From Leishmania infantum JPCM5 (taxonomy: Eukaryota; Euglenozoa; Kinetoplastea; Trypanosomatida; Trypanosomatidae): a stretch of DNA of 64,000 nucleotides. This document shows, piece after piece, positions 1 through 8,158 of this stretch. The number at the start of each line of letters is the position of its first letter. The stretch's first letter is position 1. The notes below the pieces were generated by a model. It was not told the DNA's origin and did no database searches. It saw only the letters and a list, made by a program, of their open reading frames with translations. The stretch spans positions 618,001 through 682,000 of the forward strand of contig NC_009420.2 in the NCBI RefSeq assembly GCF_000002875.2. Reading direction: 5' to 3'. The position numbers and the translations under genes were made by a program.

Positions 1-1265
1 ATTTAAAAAAAAAGAAAGCTTTTTTCGATATATAATGAAACAGCAACGCACATCATCATATGGGGCCAACGAAGGAAGGAAACTAAAGGCGCCTGAAACA
101 TAGAACAGCCAAGGAGGGAAGAGAAAATGAAAAACCAACAACAAAAAAAAAGAAAAGAAGCATTGCTTGATTCCTGTAAATGCGAAGGGTATGTGCATGT
201 GTGTGTGTATGTGTCTACGTTTGTCTGCGTGCGTGCGTTCGTTGCATGCGTGGGAAAAGGGGGGGAGGTGTGAGGAGTGCGGAGGGGGAGGAGGTGACCT
301 GTCTCTATCCTGTCCCTCTTCGCCGCCATCCTCTTCCGTCGTTCGCTCTCCTCCAGCCCATGAGCTCTCTTCACAGGGTCACCGGCTAGGAAACGCTATT
401 GTGAGAAAGCCGCTCAAGTAGCATGCGCATACCGACACGAAGGGGGGGAACGCGAGAGGGCAGGAAAACAAAAATCACCCTCGCTCCTACGACCACGCAC
501 GCACGCACATGCAGAATCCTCGCTCTGTATCAAGAGAGGGCGACGATGAAACAGAACTCATTCCATTCTTAGCATGCGGAAAAGATAAATCTGAAGAACA
601 AGGGGAGGAGCAACGATGGGGGACTGCTTTTCTCGTTCGCCTTTTCTTAATGCATATTATGGCGCGAGAAACTCATCCTTTGCGGAAGACGTGCACACTC
701 GGAAGGCGTCGGACACTTATACTTACCGCAGCGTTGGCGCGCGCACACCTCGCGAAAACACACGGCCCTCGAGCGATTTCTAAAAGCACACAAAACAAAG
801 AAACAAAACAAAAGAGCGAAAGAGTAGTGGTGGGGCGGACGCCAGCCTGTGCGCGCACCTGTGAAGAGAAGCGTAGCCGTCAGCACGGCGCACTTAAACA
901 GACATAGCATTAAGAACGTGCCTCGCTGTGTATTTCGCTCCGTTTCCTTTGCTTTTGGTCTTGTGCCACATTGACGAGTCTCTCCTGTGTTGGCGATTGA
1001 TGGGTTCTCTGCGCTGCGATCGCCCTAACGGTTCCTCGTCGCCACGTGATTCCCACGCATCTCTTTTTTCTTTTCTGTGGGGGGGAGGGAGGGGTTCCTT
1101 TGTTTTTCGGTGTCAGTGGGATACCCCCTTCACCGCTCCCCACTGCCCTGTCTTCAACCTGCCTTTTCGCATCCTTGTCGCAGCGCTAGCCACATGCTCT
1201 GGCAAGACACTCACACTGCATCACACATGACAGGGGGATCACAATGCCGCCCTTGCACCATGCGT
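1..1265. other. Spacer downstream of UMSBP copy 1
   Basis: No gene is supported here. The stretch lies downstream of the stop codon of UMSBP copy 1 and, since transcription runs right to left, probably holds its 3' UTR and a polyadenylation region. It contains A-rich runs and short TG and CA repeats. The open frames in it are short and of low complexity and have no recognisable domain. Confidence 0.6.
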
Positions 1266-1613
1266 CTAGTGGCGGTCCGGGCACTCGCGGGACAGGTGGT
1301 CGGTCGAGCCGCAGTTGTAGCACGACTTCGGCTTGCGCTCGTTCGGGCAGTCGCGGCTCAGGTGGCCCGTGCCACCGCAGTTGTAGCAAGAGCGGGTGTC
1401 GGCGCCGGCCTTGGCCTCGTTCGTGCACTCGCGGGACAGGTGGTCGGTCGAGCCGCAGTTGTAGCACGACTTCGGCTTCCGCTCACTGGGGCAGTCGCGG
1501 CTCATGTGGCCGGTCTCACCACAGTTGTAGCAAGAGCGGGTCGCCGCGGCGCGCGGGCAGCTGCGCGACATGTGGCCGGCCTCACCACACTTGTAGCACG
1601 TGATAGCGGACAT
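1266..1613 (-). CDS. UMSBP: Universal minicircle sequence binding protein, copy 1 (5 CCHC zinc knuckles)
   Basis: This 115-residue protein consists almost entirely of five CCHC zinc knuckles (C-X2-C-X4-H-X4-C), starting near residues 6, 28, 50, 77 and 98, for example CYNCGSTDHLSREC. Size and knuckle number match the Crithidia and trypanosome universal minicircle sequence binding proteins. Those are small redox-sensitive single-strand DNA binding proteins that recognise the kinetoplast minicircle replication origin. The open frame continues upstream, but that part is low-complexity polypyrimidine leader, so the ATG at 1613 followed by Ser-Ala-Ile-Thr-Cys is chosen. The gene differs from copy 2 (5016-5363) at residues 24 (Ala here, Val there) and 85 (Leu here, Met there), from two single-base differences at 1543 and 1361. 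The family call is firm. The exact role (kinetoplast origin binding, telomere binding or RNA binding) is inferred. Confidence 0.93.
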   Translation of the reverse strand: MSAITCYKCGEAGHMSRSCPRAAATRSCYNCGETGHMSRDCPSERKPKSCYNCGSTDHLSRECTNEAKAGADTRSCYNCGGTGHLSRDCPNERKPKSCYNCGSTDHLSRECPDRH

Positions 1614-1642
1614 GATGATGGAAGGAGGTGAATGAAAAGAAT

Positions 1643-1676
1643 GAGAGAGAGAGAGCGAGCGAGAGAGAGAGAGAGC
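1643..1676 (-). repeat. CT microsatellite in the UMSBP copy 1 leader
   Basis: An interrupted (CT)n tract, read on the minus strand, lies 30-63 nt upstream of the ATG. Copy 2 has only 14 nt at the same place. There is no AG between this tract and the ATG, so the tract is predicted to stay in the mature 5' UTR. Confidence 0.85.
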
Positions 1677-1702
1677 GGTGAAAGACTCGGGAAGGCGGGA
1701 AT

Positions 1703-1783
1703 CTGCGCAAGTGCACGCGTGTGGCCGGCGGGGGAGAGTGAAGGAAAGGAGAGTGTGAAGGAAGAGAGAGAAGGGGGTGTGGC
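1703..1783 (-). promoter_or_regulatory. Predicted spliced-leader acceptor for UMSBP copy 1
   Basis: A minus-strand pyrimidine-rich tract (about 1735-1783) is followed by the first AG at 1703-1704, about 90 nt upstream of the ATG. A later AG lies at 1686-1687. This is the usual arrangement of trypanosomatid trans-splice sites. The whole signal is included in the duplicated block. Confidence 0.5.
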
Positions 1784-4700
1784 GTCCATTCAAGACAAAC
1801 AGAAAGATTGAGAAACCGAGAAAAAGGCGAAGAGATGATGGAAAGGAGAGGGTGCATGTGAGCGAGTGCGTCATTTGCGTGTATAACAGAAGCGTGGGCA
1901 GAAAAAAGAGCATCTACGTTATCACAGAAATGCCAGTAATGCAGTGTTGCCGTGTGTGACGGCAGTTATGCCGAAAAGGACTCAGCGCGCACGCCGAAAG
2001 CCCACGAAAGCCGCGAGATGGCCCAAGTGGCTCATCGCGTTTCAGCATGAGAAAGTGAGGCGCGTACTTTTCTGTGTACACGGCCGCACCTCCCCAAAGC
2101 ATTCTTCTTGAAAACTGCCGTTTAAAGTGCGATCTTATCACAGTCTTTCTCTTGCTTTTTTGTCTCGATTTTAGTTCCGATTAAGACAAAGGCCAAGCAT
2201 GTCTCTCTTCGCGCTGTAGAGGAGAGAGGGGGAGAAGGGAGAAGGCTAAGCGAAAAAAAAGCCAAACACACCACATCACGCCGCTGATCCCTCTCGCGAA
2301 AATGTCCATCATGGCCTCTCTTTTCCATCCTTCTTTTCGTCCGACTAGAAAGAAATTTTCCTTTTCTGTTAGACGGACTGGAGACGCGAAAATAGCAGGA
2401 ATGCAGGACAGGAGCGCAACTGAGCATGTGGGAAAACGGGGGTGGGGCGGGGCAGCTTTTTTTTTTCGACTTTCGATATCCCGATACGTTCTTAAAAGAG
2501 AACAGCGCCTGCGGCGTGCAGTCCTCCCCCTCTTCGTCCTCCTTCCTCAGATGCAGAGATCCGCTCACGCGCTCTCATCCTCGCTCACTTTCTTTCTTTT
2601 CTCGTTGCGCACTGTTGCATATCGCTCAGCTCCGTCTCGCGGGGGCGCGCTTATTCAGACCGCACCGTGTGCATTCCGCGCCAACTACACACAAGCACAC
2701 AGGGAGAGAGAGACGTCTGTAGAGCATTGGCGGAAAACACAAGTGAAGGAGGGAACGCACTCTGTGAACAGGAGCCGCCCTGCGCAGCGCACCTCAGCCA
2801 GACCGAAAAAAAAAAAAAACATTGAAGACAACGGCACTCAAAACAAAAGAAGAAACGTGACCAGACCAGAGGGGATGGGATGGCCGGGTATGCGAGTCAG
2901 CTTGTGCGAGTCACTCGCATGCATGCCCACACTCACCACACAGAGACACGTACACACAAAACATGTGCAGTGGCAGCCACAGGAGGGGACAGAAAGACCC
3001 ATCAGCTGGCGGCGGCGGTGGGGCAAGGTTCGATCCCGTCTTGGCATCGCGTTCTTCCTCCTTTTTGTTGTCGATTGTTATTACTTCGATCTTATCTTTC
3101 CATTTGCTTTTTTTTCTTTTCGTGTGGGAGGGGGTTTGCTGTTCTCTCATTCACTGCAGGTGCGGCGACGTGGTGAGCAACCAGCGGCGCACGCACGCAC
3201 ACACGAGGTGGCGTTGTCGAAAAGAAGACATACGCGAAAAAAAAAACAGAAACCAAAAGGCGGCGAGGGAAGAGAGAGGCGCGCGCCCCGCCCTTCTTTG
3301 TTTGCTTGAGTGCCTTTCCGCTTGTACCGGAGTGCGGGATTACGATGTGAGGTCCGCAGAGGGCAAGGAAACCTTTAAAAAAGACAAAAAAGGGTTACGC
3401 AGAAAACAAAGGAAAAGAGGGCAAGCGCCGGAAGCCTCGAAAGACACAACAGACGGGGAGAGAGAAGGGAGGGAGGGGGGGGGGCAGTCGAGTACGTGTC
3501 ATGAGCAGGACTTAAAACAAAGAAGGGCAGAAGAAGGCTATAAAGGAGAAAAAGGAGGCGCGTCGGCAGACGCCGAAGCACACCACCTAAGTGCGCCTCT
3601 TTTCCACGCGTATTTGCTTCTAATGTTCCCCTCCTGACCTTCTACCGCCCTCGCTTCGTCGTGGCGCAACCTCACCGCCATAGCAGCACGTATATTACAC
3701 GCACGCTGGGAAGAAGCCCTCGTCAATACTACCCCTCCCCCTCCTCCTAAACACACACACACGCGCCTTCTCTCCCTCAACTGCAGACCCCAAGCACGTA
3801 CGGTAGCACCGAAAAGGCCAAAAGACGCCAAAGAACACGAGAAAGCGAGAGAGCTGCACCAGTTCCGCGATCGCCCTTGAGCACGACGAGCAATGCAGAA
3901 AAAACAGGCGGCCCGTGCACATTATGCAAGACCTCTCCGCCAGTCCACCAGCTCGCACGTGCACCGGTTGCTCGCTTGCGCCTTCGAGGCATTTCCCAGT
4001 CGTTTCGCGTCATATGCGTGTAAGTCTGAGACTCATTCGCTCAGGAAAGGGAGTGGCCCGTGTTCGGCCTTTCTCTGTGCGACTGGTGATGCCAGTGCTT
4101 CCGATTATAAGCAACGACGCGTAGGTGCCGCTGTCTCGCGGCAAGGAGAAGGGGAAGGAGGAAAAAGGGAGACGGGCGCCGAAGGCGGGTCAACCGTCGT
4201 GGTTGCAGTCCCCCTCCCCTCCACCTGCCGACTTCAAGAACAGAAAAGGCAAAAAGAGAAGAGTCCACGAACTTCGAAGCAGACATAGAAAACAGAAAAA
4301 AAAGCTTCAACACCCTCGGAAATTAAAGCCGCGCTCAGCCGTGTGTGGGTCTTCGTATTTTGCATCAGAGGCGGTGGGGAGCTCAAGAGAAAGGCCCAAA
4401 CACATCAGAGAGAAGATGAGTGACGGAAAGAGTGGGGTGAAGGAGCATAGAGGGAGGGGGGAACACCGAAAAGAAAGAAAAGAGCGAAAAGATAAAGCCT
4501 GCAGAGTTTGTCTTTTCTCGATTGGGGCGCGCTTGCTGCAGCTTCCTCGTTATACGCGGCACTGCGCTCCTCCTGTGTCTCTCCTCTCCCTCGTTGTTCG
4601 CAGTATCAACCGCGCCTCCCTCACACTTCTCCCACTCCACCTCACGATCCAGTCCTTCTCGGCATTTTGCCCGCATCTCTCCCAACCTTTGTGGTCACGC

Positions 4701-5013
4701 CTTCTTTCTTCCTCCACCACAGAGCCGACCAAAACGTCCGCGAGACCCTCTTCCCTGTCGCTCGGACGCCGCCGTCCTTCTCATGATCTGCACACGCGGC
4801 GTCATTCTTTTCCCTTCTTCGTTGCTCCTCCATCGCCACGAGAAACTCGCTTTTTACGCTTTCGTTTCGCTCGTCCCGCGTGATTTCGTGCCGACGCCCA
4901 TGAGCGCAGAGATGCACTTAACTGCGATGACAGAGAAACTCATCCCTTTCCTTACCATTGATTTCCTATTCTCTGCATCCTTTATGAGCCGACAACAGTT
5001 TTCGGGGTCAGGT
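1784..5013. other. Spacer between the two UMSBP copies
   Basis: About 3.2 kb without a supportable gene. On the transcribed strand it holds the 3' region of UMSBP copy 2 and sequence leading to the acceptor of copy 1. It is rich in homopolymer runs, CA/TG repeats and purine or pyrimidine tracts. The longest frame, 335 codons on the plus strand (2302-3309), is low complexity and antisense to the transcription unit. The 3' flank of copy 2 does not resemble that of copy 1. Confidence 0.6.
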
Positions 5014-5015
5014 GT

Positions 5016-5363
5016 CTAGTGGCGGTCCGGGCACTCGCGGGACAGGTGGTCGGTCGAGCCGCAGTTGTAGCACGACTTCGGCTTGCGCTCGTTCGGGCAG
5101 TCGCGGCTCATGTGGCCCGTGCCACCGCAGTTGTAGCAAGAGCGGGTGTCGGCGCCGGCCTTGGCCTCGTTCGTGCACTCGCGGGACAGGTGGTCGGTCG
5201 AGCCGCAGTTGTAGCACGACTTCGGCTTCCGCTCACTGGGGCAGTCGCGGCTCATGTGGCCGGTCTCACCACAGTTGTAGCAAGAGCGGGTCACCGCGGC
5301 GCGCGGGCAGCTGCGCGACATGTGGCCGGCCTCACCACACTTGTAGCACGTGATAGCGGACAT
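5016..5363 (-). CDS. UMSBP: Universal minicircle sequence binding protein, copy 2 (5 CCHC zinc knuckles)
   Basis: A second 115-residue protein with five CCHC knuckles, identical to copy 1 except Val24 and Met85. The start is the ATG at 5363, with the same leader as copy 1. Both differences from copy 1 are single-base and both change an amino acid. Neither hits a zinc ligand, so both copies should fold and bind zinc. Clathrin heavy chain lies upstream in the transcription unit and UMSBP copy 1 downstream. Because the 3' flanks differ while the 5' leaders match, any difference in expression between the copies would most likely come from the 3' UTR, the main control point in Leishmania. That is inference. 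Confidence 0.93.
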   Translation of the reverse strand: MSAITCYKCGEAGHMSRSCPRAAVTRSCYNCGETGHMSRDCPSERKPKSCYNCGSTDHLSRECTNEAKAGADTRSCYNCGGTGHMSRDCPNERKPKSCYNCGSTDHLSRECPDRH

Positions 5364-5432
5364 GATGATGGAAGGAGGTGAATGAAAAGAATGAGAGAGA
5401 GAGAGCGGTGAAAGACTCGGGAAGGCGGGAAT

Positions 5433-5513
5433 CTGCGCAAGTGCACGCGTGTGGCCGGCGGGGGAGAGTGAAGGAAAGGAGAGTGTGAAGGAAGAGAGAG
5501 AAGGGGGTGTGGC
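5433..5513 (-). promoter_or_regulatory. Predicted spliced-leader acceptor for UMSBP copy 2
   Basis: Same polypyrimidine tract and AG (5433-5434) as in copy 1, about 70 nt upstream of the ATG. The leader is shorter because the CT microsatellite is shorter. Confidence 0.5.
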
Positions 5514-6429
5514 ACATGTGCACAAGGGGGTGGTGTTGTGCAGCAGAAGAGAGAATGCACGTAATGCGTCAGGCGAAGTGAGGGAGAAGAGAACGACGTA
5601 GAGACAAGCAAAGGAGGAGGCGGAGTATGATAACGTGCAGAGAAGGGCATCCGCGGAAAAGTCCACGTTCGCCTTTTCATCTGGGGAAGGAAATGGTGGG
5701 GTGACGGGGCGCGGTGTCGGTGAAAAGGCCCTAGCTGCTACGCACACAAGCACAGCCACCAGCGGAGAGCATTGCAGCTCCCCGGCAGGGTTGTACTTCC
5801 TTTATTGGTTCGGCTCGACTGCAAAAAAAAAATCACGGAAGATGCGGCCTTCTCACACGAAGCAGACCATTTTCTCCTCCAACAGTCACTGGTGTGCACG
5901 CAGAAACCCCATCCAGAGTGAAAAACGCTGGACGACCGCAAGGCATAGTCGATTCAGCTGCGTGCCGTCCTGTTCCACCTCCTCAAGCCATGACCAGCGG
6001 GGGGCGGTGTCCGGAGAGGCGGCTCTCGATTCCAGATTCCCGTCTGGGTAGATGGGGAAGGGGAAATCCGCCTCCAGGTGTCTTTCTGCGTCGGTCACCG
6101 TGTCTCTCGAAGCGCAGAGGTGAGAACGAGCGCGCGTACGTGGATTTCATCTGTTTTTTTTTTTGCCTACTGAGGGTTGAGAGGACAACGAAAGTAAAAC
6201 GCTAAAAGGCTTTTCTTTGGCTTCTTTAGGAGTGGAGAAGTGCTTCGGGTTTTCGCTGCGGTCGACATCAGAGCACCGGCACACACACACACACAGACAC
6301 ACACACATGCGCGCCGGAAGCAACCACACACACGTTCGAGCCCGTCACCGCACACTAAAATGATGAGCTCTTTTCCTCGCCAGCGTCGCACCACCACACG
6401 GGCAGCCGTGTCTTTCCTTTGCAGCCATG

Positions 6430-7010
6430 TTTTTCGTTAGCGTTCCCCTTCACTGCCATACAGCAAGGAGAGAAACTCTACGGTATAGAGCATGTCGCAG
6501 GCATCCATCGCGTGCTGCGATGCAGCGGTAGGGCAAGCCCTGCAGCCGTGCGCCGACCCAGTCACCCGGGCACCGCCGCTGCGTCGAACAGTGCTCACAC
6601 ACACACACACGCTTACACAGCAGCGGCCGTTGCGCCGGTCGCCACCCGGTGCACCCGCCACGGGGCCGGGCTCGGGCACCCCCACACCAGTGGGCAGTGT
6701 GAGGGCGGGGGCGCGATGCCTTTCGAGCCACCTCCACACTCCGCCCATCACATGAACGGCACGGACGCGTTCGCTGACCGCAGGGCGCGGCGACGCCACG
6801 CTCACCAGGACATGGCCGCCCGGCATCAGCGGGGATGCATTGCTGTGGCTCCGCTACGCCGTAGGCGCTTGGCTCGGCCACCACCAGAGGCGGCTCCGCA
6901 GTGGCAGGGGATAGGGGCGAGGGGCTGCTTGGCTTTTTCCGCACGCAATGCGTGGGGGCGCTGGACCCTGCGACACCACGCACTGAGGTGTCGCCCCCCG
7001 TCCTCAGGGA
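6430..7010 (-). mobile_element. Probable SIDER2-type short degenerate retroposon
   Basis: A roughly 580-bp GC-rich block stands out from the simple-sequence spacer around it. Read on the minus strand it has the look of Leishmania SIDER2 elements, short degenerate retroposons that sit mostly in 3' UTRs. I recognise the general pattern, including its last ~120 bp, but cannot align it here, so the boundaries are approximate. It lies in the same sense as transcription, about 1.1-1.7 kb downstream of the clathrin stop codon. SIDER2 elements are known to lower mRNA stability in Leishmania, so it may affect clathrin heavy chain mRNA if it lies within the 3' UTR. Confidence 0.5.
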
Positions 7011-7684
7011 CTCCTCACAGAAAAAGAGAATATCGAAAGCGAAACCCGCGAGGACCCTCTCACAAATGCAGTACAGGAAAAACAAACGGGAAGAGGCGGA
7101 AATAAAAAAAGAGCGGAGGATCAACTCTGCCAACAGAAGAGTGTAGCCGACAACCATGCACAGAAACGCATGCACACCCCTCCCCTTTTCAACCGCTGCC
7201 TGCCGCTGCTGCCCCTTCACCTCTATTCCCCACTCAGGGACACAGAGGCATACCAATCACATGGCCGAGAAGCAGTGTCAATAATATGAGAATCGAGAGA
7301 ACGACACCCAGTCAATACACGAGCAAACAAGCCCGCGCCGACCATTATGCCTACCACTACGGTCCACAAACTACGAGTAGGATAGGAAGAGGGGAGAAAA
7401 CAGTGAAGAGAGAGAGCCAGAGAGCGCCAGTGGGGTAGCTGTCGTGTTGAGAAAGAAGAGGTGGATGGGAATAGAACCGCGTACGGCCGAGTGTCAACGA
7501 GCCCCTAACCCCCACTCCAACGCAGGGATAGAGAGAGCAACAACAGCCATGAGGGGAGGGAAGGAAGAACAGATAACGGCAGCGCAGAGAACGAGACGAC
7601 GAAAGCAAGTCACAAGTAACGCTAAAGGCGGAGAAAGCCAACTACAGCCAAGAAGAGACAGAGGAAAGAAAAACAAGAAATACC

Positions 7685-7740
7685 TCTACATACATCGATA
7701 GATAGATGCACAGATGGATCTATCTATAGATGTATGTAGA
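7685..7740 (-). ncRNA. Stem-loop in clathrin heavy chain 3' region
   Basis: Arms 7685-7707 and 7718-7740 are reverse complements over 23 bases with one mismatch (position 12 of the stem) around a 10-nt loop. It lies about 420 nt downstream of the clathrin stop codon. The arms are AT-rich with GATA-like repeats, so it could have grown from a microsatellite, but pairing extends through the non-repeat outer half (TCTACATACATC). Possible roles are a cis-acting 3' UTR structure or a small hairpin RNA. None is shown by the sequence. Confidence 0.7.
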
Positions 7741-8158
7741 TGACACAAAAACACCCATACAAAGTCGACCAACAACGCAAAAACAACAACGAATCGAATG
7801 AGCCCAACAGCGATAAATAGAAAAAAAATGGAGTGAACATGAGAGAGAGAGACTAACGGTAAAAAAAAAACGCAGCGGAGAGACATCATAAGAAAAAAAG
7901 AAGAAACGCACAAGGGCGGCGACGCGTACGCTGATGCAGACGTGAACGAGAAGGTTATCGTAAACGGGAGAAGAGCGGGAGGTGGGCATGTAGGAGAGAA
8001 GCGGGGATACGGGTCTGGGAACGCACTTACAGAATCCGTGGTCAGCAAGAGGGAAAAAAAAACGCCAACGACACTCTGTCGACGCATCCTCAGCGATGCG
8101 TGCATGTCTATCCAAGGTCAGCGCACACACAGATGCATGCACATCCACACAGAGACTT

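Larger units (their letters stand above)
1264..1783 (-). repeat. Duplicated UMSBP cassette, copy 1
   Basis: This block is nearly identical to 5014-5513. The differences I see are two substitutions in the coding sequence and a longer GA/CT microsatellite (34 nt at 1643-1676 against 14 nt in the other copy). It starts 2 bp beyond the stop codon and ends about 170 bp upstream of the ATG, just past a polypyrimidine tract. Similarity stops abruptly at both ends. The duplicated unit therefore carries a splice-acceptor region, 5' leader and coding sequence but no 3' UTR. Confidence 0.93.
5014..5513 (-). repeat. Duplicated UMSBP cassette, copy 2
   Basis: Partner of the block at 1264-1783. It is 20 bp shorter because of the microsatellite at 5393-5406. 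The boundaries are the same relative to the gene: 2 bp past the stop codon on one side and just beyond the polypyrimidine tract on the other. Confidence 0.93.
5514..8158. other. Spacer and 3' region of clathrin heavy chain
   Basis: About 2.6 kb without a protein gene. It contains a probable SIDER2-type retroposon relic (about 6430-7010) and a strong stem-loop (7685-7740), both listed separately. The rest is CA/GT repeats, purine runs and A-rich sequence typical of Leishmania 3' UTRs. Confidence 0.6.

Noticed and set aside
3025..3040. tRNA B-box-like sequence GGTTCGATCCC
   Set aside because: The T-stem does not pair well (about 3 of 5), no proper A-box or acceptor stem is found upstream, so it is not a tRNA gene.
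2302..3309. 335-codon plus-strand open frame
   Set aside because: It runs against the transcription direction of every supported gene, is low complexity, and has no domain or conserved motif. It comes from stop-poor spacer sequence.
6450..7256. 268-codon minus-strand frame
   Set aside because: It overlaps the probable SIDER2 element and the simple sequence beside it. Degenerate SIDER elements do not encode proteins.
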